From: Bacteroidota bacterium
GTDB taxonomy: Bacteria; Bacteroidota; Bacteroidia; Chitinophagales; Chitinophagaceae
DNA length: 64,000 nt
Direction of reading: 5' to 3'
NCBI GenBank assembly: GCA_018266555.1
Contig: JAFEAF010000026.1
Location: forward strand, 1 to 64,000
Under the pieces are notes generated by a model. It had not been told where the DNA came from and searched no databases. It was given only the letters and a program-made list of their open reading frames with translations. This document shows, in pieces, positions 1 to 9,039 of the stretch. Every line of letters starts with the position of its first letter. Within the stretch, counting starts at the first letter, position 1. The translations under genes were made by a program, and so were the position numbers.

Positions 1-1212
1 CGGATAATAATGTGTCTCTTCTGTTAATGGTCCTCTTTCATGACTTATCTGTAAATTATCAAAATAAACAAGATTATTACTTTCATTACTTACAAAAACG
101 TAGGCATAACCACTCTTGGCAGCTTGCTTTGCACTGCCGCTTATTCTTGTAATGGTTTGTCCGCTTCCTTTTGTTGTTACCTGCACTATTTCGCTGTTTG
201 TACTTACAAAGTTAAACTGTTCATCGAAAAATAAAATGTTTAAATAGGCTTTAGGCATCGTTCCGCCACTGCCGTTTTCAGGTGAAATAAAGCTTGTAAA
301 CGGGGGACTACTGTTTAAATTAGTTGTTACCGTACTTCCACTACCGTGAAAATTCGTTGTTACAGGACTGTTATTTATTAAACTTGTTAATGCCGTAAGT
401 ATAGCGCTTTGCCCATTGGCGCTACTGTTATCCGTTGCATCATTGGTCATGTAATAATCTACTTTTATGTGTAGTCTGTCACCTGCCATTACTTTTAAAA
501 GTTTACCTGCTCCCACAGATTGTGTATTTTTTCTTAGCAATTGTACTTTGTCGCCATTTGTACCACTTGTATAAAAGCTACCTGGTCTTGCTGTTCTTTG
601 ATCGCCTGCATTTTCATAATACACTTGTTCATTGGTTGTATTCGCATCTTCAAATGTAACCGCCGGATAAAAAGCTGTATCCTTTTGTTCTGTCAACACC
701 ATCCTTATGTTACCAAGATGGTCTTTCAAAAAATAATCGTAGTATAAGCTACTATCAGCTATATTAAATCTTATTCTCCCTTCTTCGGTTGGTAAAAACT
801 GTAAAGTATCATTTACAAAATTTCCAAAGAGGTATAATGTTGTTGTTACCTTACTTCCTTCGGTTGTTACTTTCTTTAATTTATTTCCGGCAGCATCATA
901 AGTGTATTTTATGTTCCCTTTTCCTGTAACAACAACGCTATCCGGCAGATTCAAATAGTTGTAATGAATAAGGCTAATATCTTTATTATTGTCTATTGTC
1001 AAATTTCCATTGCCATCATAAGTATAATCTGTTGCACTTGTTGTTTTGTTATTGCTCAACGAGGTCATATAGGTTTGTGAGCTTCTGAAATCTCCTAATT
1101 TGGTAGCTGTATCATTTTTTCTATCCAATACATTCAATAATTTATTTGAGCTTGTGTTGTAAGTGTAAAGCAAACTATCAATCGTTACACTTCCCCCCGC
1201 TATTCTGAGTGT
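1..1212 (-). pseudogene. Rhs-repeat protein, C-terminal fragment (5' truncated, 3' end outside window)
   Basis: The minus strand is open for about 400 codons and reads as an Rhs/YD-repeat protein: YTYDGNGNLT, YTYDAAGNKL, then DHLGNIRMV, the hallmark of the Rhs-associated core. The last visible residues are THYYP, where the family normally continues FG, so the C-terminal variable region lies beyond the window. An in-frame TGA at 1215-1213 closes the frame upstream and the first ATG is only at 1068. The thousands of upstream bases expected for an Rhs gene are absent, because mgtE lies right behind. It is therefore a displaced 3' fragment rather than a complete gene, perhaps a silent cassette. 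Rhs proteins are surface or secreted polymorphic toxins or shell proteins; function of this fragment is unknown. Confidence 0.8.
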
Positions 1213-1236
1213 TCAATAATTTAAGAAAATTACGAA

Positions 1237-1267
1237 GGCTGTCCTGAGTTTATAACTCAGGACAGCC
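1237..1267 (-). terminator. Perfect 14-bp hairpin downstream of mgtE
   Basis: GGCTGTCCTGAGTT, a 3-base loop and its exact complement form a very stable stem. It lies 125 bases past the mgtE stop and just before the Rhs fragment. Read leftward it is followed by a loose T-rich stretch. It may terminate mgtE; its position at the Rhs breakpoint also allows it to be an element end. Confidence 0.55.
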
Positions 1268-1392
1268 TCCTTATTTCCCAAACGAGTGTCCTCGTTTTTA
1301 AAAATTTCATAACCTACGTTTCACATAATGAATATACAAATTATTAACCTTTGCTTATGTACCTTGCGCTATGCAAAAAAACGAGTTGCACA

Positions 1393-2799
1393 TCATAAAA
1401 GTATTCCCCTGAGAAAAAGTAAAGCGATAGTAAAATAGATCACAATACCTGTTACATCTACCAGCGTGGCAACAAAAGGTGCAGAAGAAACAGCAGGGTC
1501 GGCGCCTAATTTTTTTAATGCAATGGGGAGCATGGAACCGCTTAATGTTCCCCACAATACAACTCCAATTAAAGAAAATCCAACAGTGAAAGCAACCTGT
1601 AACCAATAAGGCCCGTAAATATCTTTGATCACACCTTGCTGCATCAGTTCATGCCAGATTGTAATACGGGTAAAGCCGATTAACCCCAAAACTGTTCCTA
1701 AAACTAACCCCGAAAGAATTTCCCGGCGCATCACCCGCCACCAGTCACTGATATGAATTTCACCAACGGCCATGGATTGTATAATAAGAGTGCTGGCCTG
1801 TGAGCCGCTGTTTCCGCCGCTTGACATTATCAACGGAATAAACATCGCCAGCATGGTAGCTTTTGCAATTTCATCATTGAAATATGCCATGGCGGTTGCG
1901 GTTAATAATTCGCTTATAAAAAGAATGATCAGCCATCCAACTCTTTTTTGAATTAATTTGAAAAAAGGCGTGTCAAGATATGGAGCTTCCAAAGCAGAAG
2001 TACCCCCGATCTTTTGAATGTCTTCACTGAACTCTTCACTGGCTACCCACAAAATATCATCTATCGTTACAATACCTAATAATTTATTGCTGTTACTCAC
2101 AACGGGAAGTGCATCCCGGTTATTCATTTTAAATATATCACTGGCAGTTTCCTGGTCATCATAAGCATTCAGGGAGATAACACGGTCATCCATTAATTCA
2201 GAAACTTTTTTATCCGGCGGGCTTAGTATGAAATCCCGGATACGAATGTCATCCAGCAAATCGCCCTGGTTATTGATTACATAAATAACATTGATGGTTT
2301 CGCTGTCTTTACCATGTTTGCGGATGGAAGCAAATACTTCATCTACGGTATTATGAGGATAGACATATACATAATCCGGCGTCATCAAACGGCCGATACT
2401 GTTTTCCGGGTAACCGAGAAGCGAGAGGGTGATTTTTCTTTCTTCGGGATTCAATAATTTGATCAGTTCCCTCACTACATTGCTGGGAAGCTCTTCCAGG
2501 AAATCTGTGCGGTCGTCCGGTGGCAGGTCATTAAGCAATTCCGCAGTCTTTATCGGGGGCAGCTCCCGGATAATTCTTTTTTGAATACTTATATCCAGGA
2601 TTTTGAATACACTGGTGGCCCGGTTCATAGACATATTGGCAACAATCTGATCTTCCTGATCCGGGTATTCCTCTACCAGCATGGCCACATCACTGATGTT
2701 TTGATCATTCAGAAAATCCTGGACCTGTTTATGGTCACCGGATTGAATGGCGGCCTCAAACTGCTCTTTGATTATATTTTGTTCCACTTCGAGAGGCAT
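1393..2799 (-). CDS. mgtE: MgtE-family magnesium transporter
   Basis: This 468-residue inner-membrane Mg2+ channel has the complete family order. A helical MgtE N domain covers about residues 1-130, a CBS pair follows at about 135-255 (GRLMTPDYV, ALPVVSNSNKLLGIVTIDD), and five membrane segments make up the rest. The pore motifs FIPLIMSSGGNSGSQAS and GADPAVSSAPFVATLVDVTG are intact, including the late Asp that binds Mg2+ in characterised MgtE proteins. The N and CBS domains gate the pore by sensing cytosolic Mg2+. The ATG at 2799 follows a -7 box by only 4 bases, so the mRNA may be almost leaderless. No M-box riboswitch is visible in the short upstream region. Confidence 0.95.
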   Translation of the reverse strand: MPLEVEQNIIKEQFEAAIQSGDHKQVQDFLNDQNISDVAMLVEEYPDQEDQIVANMSMNRATSVFKILDISIQKRIIRELPPIKTAELLNDLPPDDRTDFLEELPSNVVRELIKLLNPEERKITLSLLGYPENSIGRLMTPDYVYVYPHNTVDEVFASIRKHGKDSETINVIYVINNQGDLLDDIRIRDFILSPPDKKVSELMDDRVISLNAYDDQETASDIFKMNNRDALPVVSNSNKLLGIVTIDDILWVASEEFSEDIQKIGGTSALEAPYLDTPFFKLIQKRVGWLIILFISELLTATAMAYFNDEIAKATMLAMFIPLIMSSGGNSGSQASTLIIQSMAVGEIHISDWWRVMRREILSGLVLGTVLGLIGFTRITIWHELMQQGVIKDIYGPYWLQVAFTVGFSLIGVVLWGTLSGSMLPIALKKLGADPAVSSAPFVATLVDVTGIVIYFTIALLFLRGILL

Positions 2800-2803
2800 C
2801 CCG

Positions 2804-2811
2804 CAAATTTA
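2804..2811 (-). promoter_or_regulatory. -7 box of mgtE (TAAATTTG)
   Basis: A perfect match on the minus strand to the Bacteroidota primary-sigma -7 consensus TAnnTTTG. It ends 4 bases before the mgtE ATG. Confidence 0.6.
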
Positions 2812-2876
2812 CTTTTATGTTTTCAAGTTTTTGAGTAAATAATTTTTTATTTGCCTTAATTTTAAAATATTTCCGG

Positions 2877-3260
2877 ATGATACTTCCTTGTCTTTTTGTA
2901 GCGCCGTCACATAACAAAGGCCGGGGTGTTTTTACCTCGGAGCCGATACGCCCTGATGTTGTTATTGAAATATCACCGGTGATTGTAATGAGCCGTGAAG
3001 AACGATTTTTTTTGGATAAAACATTGCTTCACGATTATATTTTTGAATGGGGAAATGAAAAAGATCAATGTTGCATGGCACTGGGTTACGTTCCAATGTA
3101 TAATCATTCTTACCAGGCCAACTGCGATTATGAAATGGATTTTGAAAATAATGTTATCCGTATAAAAACGCTCCGGAATATTGCTTACGGCGAAGAACTG
3201 ATGATTAATTATAATGGTACATGGAATGATAGTAAACCCGTTTGGTTTGATAAGAAATAA
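2877..3260 (+). CDS. Small SET-domain protein
   Basis: 127 residues made almost entirely of a SET domain. The start has NKGRGVF, the middle has YNHSYQANC (NHS motif) and the end has GEELMINYNGTW (GEEL-x-x-NY motif). These are the cofactor-binding and catalytic signatures of the fold. SET domains transfer methyl groups from S-adenosylmethionine to lysine; the substrates of short bacterial members are mostly unknown. It stands alone, divergent from mgtE and convergent with mutS. There is no signal peptide, so it is probably cytosolic. Family assignment is firm, the substrate is not. Confidence 0.85.
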   Translation: MILPCLFVAPSHNKGRGVFTSEPIRPDVVIEISPVIVMSREERFFLDKTLLHDYIFEWGNEKDQCCMALGYVPMYNHSYQANCDYEMDFENNVIRIKTLRNIAYGEELMINYNGTWNDSKPVWFDKK

Positions 3261-3307
3261 ATTTTTATTTCTTTTACTTACAGGAAACATTGCTGCAAAC
3301 AAGTGAA

Positions 3308-3412
3308 ATACTCTTAGCGCCTTTTCCCCTTTGCGTTCTCTTCGTGAAAAAATTTAGCCGCAAAGAGAGCAAAGACGGCAACACAAAGCCCGCTAAGTTT
3401 AACTGAGAGTAT
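3308..3412. repeat. Imperfect 105-bp inverted repeat between SET gene and mutS
   Basis: ATACTCT at 3308-3314 pairs with AGAGTAT at 3406-3412, CTTAGCG at 3313-3319 pairs with CGCTAAG at 3391-3397, and CTTTGCGTTCTCTT at 3329-3342 nearly pairs with bases 3363-3374. The whole would fold into one long imperfect hairpin, like a small non-coding dispersed repeat. Copies elsewhere were not checked. Confidence 0.55.
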
Positions 3413-3434
3413 AAATTTTTAATTTTGAGCCCGC

Positions 3435-3453
3435 CTGTCGGCAGACAGTTTTT
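3435..3453 (+). terminator. Weak hairpin with T-run after the SET gene
   Basis: CTGTC, a GGCA loop and GACAG are followed by TTTTT. The stem is only 5 bp, so termination strength is doubtful. Confidence 0.35.
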
Positions 3454-3500
3454 ACTTTTTACTTTTGATTTTTCCTCTCCTCAAAAACATTTTCGTTTCT

Positions 3501-6143
3501 CTATTTCAATTTATTCTTTATCTCCTGCAATTTCAAAAGTGCTTCAACAGGGGTGAGGCGATTGATGTCAATATCCTGTAGTAATTTTCTGATCTCATCA
3601 AAAGTTTCGCTATGTGCATCGAAAATAGAAAGCTGTAACCTTGCTTGAGAAATGGCACTCACTTTTTCTTTCATACTTCCTGTTCCGGGCTTTTGATTTC
3701 CATCCTCATCAACATGCTTGCTTTCAAGATGGGTTAGTATTTCATTGGCTCTTTCAATTAAAGCCGGCGGCATTCCAGCCATCTTTGCTACATGAATCCC
3801 GAAACTGTGTGTGCTGCCGCCTCTTGCCAATTTTCTCAGGAAAATTATTTTATTCCCAACTTCTTTATTGGTGATGTGATAATTTTTTACCCTTGGTAAT
3901 TTTTCTTCCAATTCGTTCAGTTCATGATAATGGGTAGCAAAAAGTGTTTTGGGCTGATGCAGGGAATTATGCAAGTACTCGGCAATACTCCATGCAATGG
4001 AAATACCATCATAAGTAGAAGTGCCACGTCCAATTTCATCCAGCAATATCAGGCTTCGTGGAGTGATGTTGTTGATGATAGAAGCCGTTTCATTCATTTC
4101 TACCATAAAAGTGGATTCACCACCACTGAGATTATCCGATGCTCCGACCCGGGTGAAAATCTTATCCGTCAAAGAAATTTTTGCATCATCCGCCGGAACA
4201 AAACTTCCTGTATGTGCCATTAAAGTAATTAAAGCCGTTTGGCGGAGCAATGCAGATTTACCACTCATATTCGGGCCGGTGAGAATGATGATCTGTTGTT
4301 CCGTTTTATCTAATTCCACGTCATTATTAATGTAACTTTCACCAACAGGAAGGTTTCTTTCTATTACCGGGTGGCGGCCGGCTTTGATTTGCAATGCATC
4401 CCCATCATGCAGGAGCGGCTTTTTATAATGGCATTGAATTGCATTTTGAGCAAAACAAGTTACGCAATCCAATATGGCTAAAATATTTCCATTGGTTTGA
4501 ACCGGGGCAAGATAGTCAAACAATTCATTCAGCAGTGATTCATAAATCTGCAATTCGAGCTGGAGTATTTTTTCTTCGGCGCCTGTAATTTTTTCTTCAT
4601 AATCTTTTAATTCGGGAGTGATGTACCGCTCTGCATTTGCCAATGTTTGCTTGCGTATCCATTCCGCAGGCACTTTATTCTTATGTGTATTCGTTACTTC
4701 AAGGTAATACCCGAATACATTATTAAAACCGATTCGAAGTGATGAAATACCGGTGGCCGCTGATTCTTTCTGTTGCAGTTGAGTAAGATACTCTTTTCCG
4801 CTGCGGGCAATATGCCGCAGTTCATCTAGCTGCGGATTCACTCCGCTGTTTATCATGCCACCTTTAATGGCCAGCGCCGGTGGATTTTCTACTATTTCTG
4901 TAAATATCTTTTCTGCAATATAGGAGCAGGGATTTAATGCATCACCCAATCTTTTGAGATAATCATTTTCAGATTGTGAACACCACTGTTTAATATCCAG
5001 TGTCTGGCGTAAGCCTCTGCCAAGTTGCAATAATTCTCTCGGGTTAATTTTTTTCAACGGGATTTTTGAAACCAGCCTTTCTACATCGCCACAGAGCTTG
5101 ATGGCATGGGTGATTTTATTTCTTAATTCAGTTTGTAAAATAAAATACTCCACCAGGTTCAGCCGCTCATTGATCTTTGAAATATCTTTCAAAGGAAATA
5201 CAATCCACCTTTTCAGCAATCTTGCTCCCATAGGAGAAACGGTATTATCCAGCACATCGAGTAATGTATGACCGGCTTCCGAATTTTTATTTATTAATTC
5301 CAGGTTCCGGATTGTAAAACGATCCATCCATAAAAAATCTTCCCGGTCAATTCTCTGGATGGATGTGATGTGCTGCAGGTTCGGATGCTCGGTTTCTTTT
5401 AAATAATGTAATACGGCTCCGGCAGCTATTAAACCATTCTTCATTTCATCTACGCCAAAGCCTTTCAATGAATAGGTTTGAAATTGCTTGAGTAAAATGT
5501 CTTCAGCATAGGTTTCGCTGAAAATCCATTCATCCAGCGTATAGCTGTATATTTTTGAGCCAAATAATTCTTTAAATTTTTTCTGAATGTTTCTTTGAAA
5601 TAGCACTTCTGCCGGTTTGAAACTCTGCAACAGTTTATCTGCATATTCCCGGTCTCCTTCAGCAAGAAAAAACTCCCCGGTAGATATATCGAGGAAAGCA
5701 AGCCCAAAGAGATCATTGCCTGCAAAATGAATCCCGGCTAAAAAATTATTACTGTGATGCTCGAGCAATTTATCGTTGGTGGCTGTGCCCGGAGTCACCA
5801 TTTCTGTTACGCCTCTTTTTACAATTCTTCCGCTTCCCGGCGGAACAAGTTTCGGATCTTCCAATTGATCGCAAATGGCAACCCGGTAACCGGCTTTCAC
5901 CAATTTATGCAAATAAGTATCCAATGCATGATGAGGAAAACCCGCAAGATCTAAAGAAGCGGCGGCGCCATTATTTCTTTTGGTAAGTGTAATACCCAGC
6001 ACCTGCGAAGCAATGACAGCATCCTGACCAAATGTTTCATAAAAATCTCCTACACGAAACAGCAATATGGCATCGGGATATTTTTGTTTGATAGCCCGGT
6101 GTTGCAGCATGAGCGGGGTTTCTTCAATCTTTGTTTTTGCCAT
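3501..6143 (-). CDS. mutS: DNA mismatch repair protein MutS
   Basis: 880 residues, the usual length for MutS1. The N-terminal mismatch-reading domain carries GDFYETF, with the Phe-x-Glu pair that contacts the mispair. The C-terminal ABC ATPase has Walker A GPNMSGKSALLRQT, the signature and Walker B region DEIGRGTSTYDG, and the switch His in ATHYHELNEL. The family binds base mismatches as a dimer and recruits MutL. It is transcribed divergently from the SpoU-type methyltransferase, with one -7 box for each gene in the shared 92-base gap. Confidence 0.97.
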   Translation of the reverse strand: MAKTKIEETPLMLQHRAIKQKYPDAILLFRVGDFYETFGQDAVIASQVLGITLTKRNNGAAASLDLAGFPHHALDTYLHKLVKAGYRVAICDQLEDPKLVPPGSGRIVKRGVTEMVTPGTATNDKLLEHHSNNFLAGIHFAGNDLFGLAFLDISTGEFFLAEGDREYADKLLQSFKPAEVLFQRNIQKKFKELFGSKIYSYTLDEWIFSETYAEDILLKQFQTYSLKGFGVDEMKNGLIAAGAVLHYLKETEHPNLQHITSIQRIDREDFLWMDRFTIRNLELINKNSEAGHTLLDVLDNTVSPMGARLLKRWIVFPLKDISKINERLNLVEYFILQTELRNKITHAIKLCGDVERLVSKIPLKKINPRELLQLGRGLRQTLDIKQWCSQSENDYLKRLGDALNPCSYIAEKIFTEIVENPPALAIKGGMINSGVNPQLDELRHIARSGKEYLTQLQQKESAATGISSLRIGFNNVFGYYLEVTNTHKNKVPAEWIRKQTLANAERYITPELKDYEEKITGAEEKILQLELQIYESLLNELFDYLAPVQTNGNILAILDCVTCFAQNAIQCHYKKPLLHDGDALQIKAGRHPVIERNLPVGESYINNDVELDKTEQQIIILTGPNMSGKSALLRQTALITLMAHTGSFVPADDAKISLTDKIFTRVGASDNLSGGESTFMVEMNETASIINNITPRSLILLDEIGRGTSTYDGISIAWSIAEYLHNSLHQPKTLFATHYHELNELEEKLPRVKNYHITNKEVGNKIIFLRKLARGGSTHSFGIHVAKMAGMPPALIERANEILTHLESKHVDEDGNQKPGTGSMKEKVSAISQARLQLSIFDAHSETFDEIRKLLQDIDINRLTPVEALLKLQEIKNKLK

Positions 6144-6171
6144 AATCCCTTCCAGGTAATATTGGGAACGA

Positions 6172-6179
6172 CAAATATA
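6172..6179 (-). promoter_or_regulatory. -7 box of mutS (TATATTTG)
   Basis: Perfect TAnnTTTG match on the minus strand, 28 bases upstream of the mutS ATG. Confidence 0.6.
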
Positions 6180-6223
6180 ATTCGTTTGAATGCTTTACCG
6201 AAACCTGTTTGGCTTCTGTGAAT

Positions 6224-6231
6224 TACTTTTG
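6224..6231 (+). promoter_or_regulatory. -7 box of the SpoU-type methyltransferase (TACTTTTG)
   Basis: Perfect TAnnTTTG match ending 4 bases before the ATG at 6236. It argues against the longer in-frame start at 6209, which would lie upstream of the promoter box. Confidence 0.6.
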
Positions 6232-6235
6232 CGCC

Positions 6236-6766
6236 ATGCGAAAGTTAAGTATGGAAGAATTGGACAGAAAATCGGCGGAAGAATTCAGGCAGGCTCCCAA
6301 GAATCCCATTATTATTGTTTTGGAGAATATACGCAGCGCTTATAATGTGGGAAGTGTATTTCGTACGGCTGATGCTTTTTTGATTGAAAGCATCTATATC
6401 TGCGGCTACTCGGCCAGGCCCCCTCATAAAGAGATTAAAAAAACAGCTCTTGGAGCAGAAGAAACGGTGGAATGGAAACATTTCAAAACAGCGTCAGAAG
6501 CAATTAGCGAATTGAAAAGTAAAAATTATAATGTGTTTGCTGTAGAGCAGGCTGAGAAAAGTTATAAGTTGCAACATATTGATTTCAGCAATGACGAAAA
6601 AATTGCAGTTGTGTTCGGAAACGAAGTGACGGGAGTGGATCAATCTACGATAAATAGTTGTGACGGATGTATCGAAATTCCACAATTTGGGATGAAACAT
6701 TCATTGAATATTGCTACGGCAGCAGGAGTGGTATTATGGGAGTTGGTGAGATTACGAATTAATTGA
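6236..6766 (+). CDS. SpoU/TrmH-family RNA 2'-O-methyltransferase
   Basis: 176 residues of a SpoU-type knotted methyltransferase. Motif 1 is ENIRSAYNVGSVFRTADA, motif 2 is VFGNEVTGVD and motif 3 is IPQFGMKHSLNIATAAGVV. These form the trefoil-knot pocket for S-adenosylmethionine and the catalytic Arg and Asn. There is no added N-terminal RNA-binding domain, so it resembles stand-alone tRNA methylases such as TrmH or TrmL; the target nucleotide cannot be told. An upstream ATG at 6209 is in frame, but the -7 box lies between the two. An ATG at 6251 is another option. Confidence 0.88.
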   Translation: MRKLSMEELDRKSAEEFRQAPKNPIIIVLENIRSAYNVGSVFRTADAFLIESIYICGYSARPPHKEIKKTALGAEETVEWKHFKTASEAISELKSKNYNVFAVEQAEKSYKLQHIDFSNDEKIAVVFGNEVTGVDQSTINSCDGCIEIPQFGMKHSLNIATAAGVVLWELVRLRIN

Positions 6767-6848
6767 AGGGTTTAAAAATTGGTAATTGATTATTGAATGC
6801 TTTTTGTTGAGCATTTTTAAAGCAATATTGGAAAATATTCAATAACCA

Positions 6849-6868
6849 ATCCCGTTCGCTGTCGGGAT
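6849..6868. repeat. Small ATCCCG...CGGGAT palindrome in the intergenic region
   Basis: ATCCCG and CGGGAT flank an 8-base loop between the methyltransferase and the prenyltransferase. A tighter relative of this palindrome lies inside aroA at 23076-23095. Confidence 0.45.
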
Positions 6869-6898
6869 CAATAATCAATGTTCAAGTAAATAAAAGAA

Positions 6899-7855
6899 AT
6901 GAAGAAAGTAAAAAATTATTTAAGCTTAATAAAATTTTCACATACCATTTTCGCTATGCCCTTTGCGTTGATTGGATTTTTTTTAGGTGTGAACCTGCTG
7001 AATACCGATACTTCCATTCTTCCTTCCTGGCATTGGCCTGAATTACCACCTCAGTATTTTGATAAAAACAGGTGGGTTCCTGTTGAGAAATATATTCATC
7101 TCGATCCTTTGATTATCAAATTAATTCTTGTTTTGCTCTGCATGGTTTTTGCCCGTAGCGCTGCCATGGCAATTAATCGTTATCTTGACCGATCCTTTGA
7201 TGCAAAAAATCCAAGAACAGCAATCCGGGAAATTCCCAAAGGAATCATTTCTGCCAACAGCGCTTTAATTTTTACAATCATTTCCTGCGTCTTGTTCCTT
7301 GTCGCTTGCTTTTTTATCAACAAACTTTGTTTTTATTTAGCTCCCGTCGCTTTGTTTGTGGTATTGGGGTATAGTTACACAAAAAGATTTACTTCGCTGT
7401 GTCATTTGATCCTGGGATTAGGATTATCGCTGGCGCCCATTGGAGCATATCTTGCGGTTACAGGAAAGTTTAACCTGTTGCCAATTCTTTTTTCCATAGC
7501 AGTTATATTCTGGGTCAGTGGGTTTGATATTATCTATGCCTTGCAGGATGTGGAGTTTGATCAATCACAAAAATTATATTCTATGCCGGTATGGTTAGGA
7601 AGGGAAAAGGCATTGCATGTCTCGGAATTGTTTCATTTATTATCGGCAGGAGCCGTAGTTTATGCAGGCTATTATGGTCATTTCGGTTGGATATATTGGA
7701 TGGGAGTTTTAATATTTGGCGGCATGTTAATCTATCAACACTCCATTGTCAAAGCAAACGATCTGAAAAGAGTGAATATCGCTTTCATGACTGCCAACGG
7801 AATTGCTTCTATTGTTTTTGCCATCTTTGTAATCACGGATTTATTTTTAAAATAA
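6899..7855 (+). CDS. UbiA-family prenyltransferase (probable menaquinone pathway)
   Basis: 318 residues, polytopic membrane protein. The first Asp-rich motif is NRYLDRSFDAKNPRTAIREI and the second is DIIYALQDVEFDQSQ, both of which bind Mg-prenyl diphosphate in UbiA enzymes. The first loop (about residues 35-75) is longer than in E. coli UbiA. The family joins a polyprenyl chain to an aromatic acid. Bacteroidota make menaquinone rather than ubiquinone, so a role like MqnP of the futalosine route is likely, but other menaquinone genes are not in the window. A MenA-type function cannot be excluded. Confidence 0.85.
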   Translation: MKKVKNYLSLIKFSHTIFAMPFALIGFFLGVNLLNTDTSILPSWHWPELPPQYFDKNRWVPVEKYIHLDPLIIKLILVLLCMVFARSAAMAINRYLDRSFDAKNPRTAIREIPKGIISANSALIFTIISCVLFLVACFFINKLCFYLAPVALFVVLGYSYTKRFTSLCHLILGLGLSLAPIGAYLAVTGKFNLLPILFSIAVIFWVSGFDIIYALQDVEFDQSQKLYSMPVWLGREKALHVSELFHLLSAGAVVYAGYYGHFGWIYWMGVLIFGGMLIYQHSIVKANDLKRVNIAFMTANGIASIVFAIFVITDLFLK

Positions 7856-7903
7856 AAATTTAAAATATTCGATTCCTTATTTTGACTTTTGCATTTTGAC
7901 TTT

Positions 7904-8314
7904 ATGCCTCGAATTCTCTCAATAGATTATGGCCTTAAACGAACGGGCATCGCCGTCACAGATCCATTAAAAATCATAGCCACTGGGCTGACAACTGTGG
8001 ACTCGAAAGAACTGATTCCTTTTCTTAAAAATTATTTTGCAAAAGAGGAGGTAGAACTGATCCTGGTTGGCGAGCCCAAAAACCTCGACGACAGCGATAC
8101 CCATGCTACGCCATTAGTTGAAAAATTTGTCAAAGAACTTCAGAAAAACTTTCCTGCTATCCCAATTAAAAGAGTGGATGAACGATTCACTTCTAAAATG
8201 GCATCCCGGGCTATGCTGGACATGGGTTTAAAGAAAAAACAACGACAGGACAAAAAATTGATTGATGAAATTGCAGCTACCATTATGCTGCAGGAATATC
8301 TTCAGCATTTTTAA
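7904..8314 (+). CDS. ruvX: RuvX/YqgF-type putative pre-16S rRNA nuclease
   Basis: 136 residues with an RNase H-like fold. The N-terminal strand RILSIDYGLKRTGIAV carries the first catalytic Asp, LILVGEPKN the Glu, and VDERFTS the later acidic residue. The family (YqgF, RuvX) processes the 5' end of 16S rRNA and was first proposed as a Holliday-junction resolvase. The ATG at 7904 gives the typical MPRILSIDYG start; an ATG at 7889 would add five residues. It sits 48 bases after the prenyltransferase gene in the same direction. Confidence 0.9.
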   Translation: MPRILSIDYGLKRTGIAVTDPLKIIATGLTTVDSKELIPFLKNYFAKEEVELILVGEPKNLDDSDTHATPLVEKFVKELQKNFPAIPIKRVDERFTSKMASRAMLDMGLKKKQRQDKKLIDEIAATIMLQEYLQHF

Positions 8315-8420
8315 ATTCGCTTTGTAATTTTTGTATTAAAATATATCAGTAAAAGTTTATAATTGTAAATTTGTACTGTGAAGAAAAACTTTAAGTTATA
8401 AATTGTAAATAGGAAACCTG

Positions 8421-8999
8421 ATGATTCTCCCCATAGTTGCATATGGCCATCCTGTCTTAAGAAAAGTGTGTAAGGACATTGCCCCGGATTATCCTGATCT
8501 GGAAAAACTGATTGCAGATATGTGGGACACATTGTATGCCAGTAATGGGGTAGGCCTGGCAGGCCCTCAAATAAATAAAGACATTCGGCTTTTCATTGTG
8601 GATTCCACTCAGGTGTTTGAAAATATGGACGAAGAGGATAAAGGTAAATACCCGGATGAACCGGGCATCAAACAGGTTTTTATCAATGCCCATGTCATCG
8701 AAGAAGAGGGGGATGAGTGGATGTACAATGAGGGATGTTTGAGTATTCCCAAAATCAGGGAGGATATTTACCGGAGCGAGGCCGTATTGCTTCAATACCG
8801 GGATGAGAATTTTGAGACGCATCGAAAATTATTTTCGGGCCTTACTGCCCGTGTGATCCTTCATGAATACGATCATATCGAAGGGAAATTATTTATTGAT
8901 TACGTTTCACCCCTGAAAAAAAAATTGATGAAAGGGAAATTAAGTGATATTTCCAAAGGCAAAGTAAATGTGGATTATAAAATGCTTTTTCCCAGGTAG
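8421..8999 (+). CDS. def: Peptide deformylase
   Basis: 192 residues. All three metal-enzyme motifs are present: GVGLAGPQI, EGCLSIP (Cys metal ligand) and HEYDHIEGKLF (two His ligands and catalytic Glu). The enzyme removes the formyl group from N-terminal Met of new proteins. An acidic insert around residues 65-105 (EDKGKYPDEPG) is longer than in E. coli Def, as is usual in Bacteroidota. The ATG at 8421 follows AGGAAACC, a plausible ribosome site. Confidence 0.96.
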   Translation: MILPIVAYGHPVLRKVCKDIAPDYPDLEKLIADMWDTLYASNGVGLAGPQINKDIRLFIVDSTQVFENMDEEDKGKYPDEPGIKQVFINAHVIEEEGDEWMYNEGCLSIPKIREDIYRSEAVLLQYRDENFETHRKLFSGLTARVILHEYDHIEGKLFIDYVSPLKKKLMKGKLSDISKGKVNVDYKMLFPR

Positions 9000-9039
9000 C
9001 CTGAATTCGCAATGACCGTAAAAGGATTTAAAATACAGG

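Noticed and set aside
435-747. Rightward open frames of 68-74 residues
   Set aside because: They are antisense to the Rhs fragment, whose frame shows clear DHLGNIRMV and YTYDGNGN motifs.
2800-2876. Mg2+ riboswitch before mgtE
   Set aside because: Only about 75 bases, AT-rich, without M-box pairing; the -7 box lies 4 bases from the start codon.
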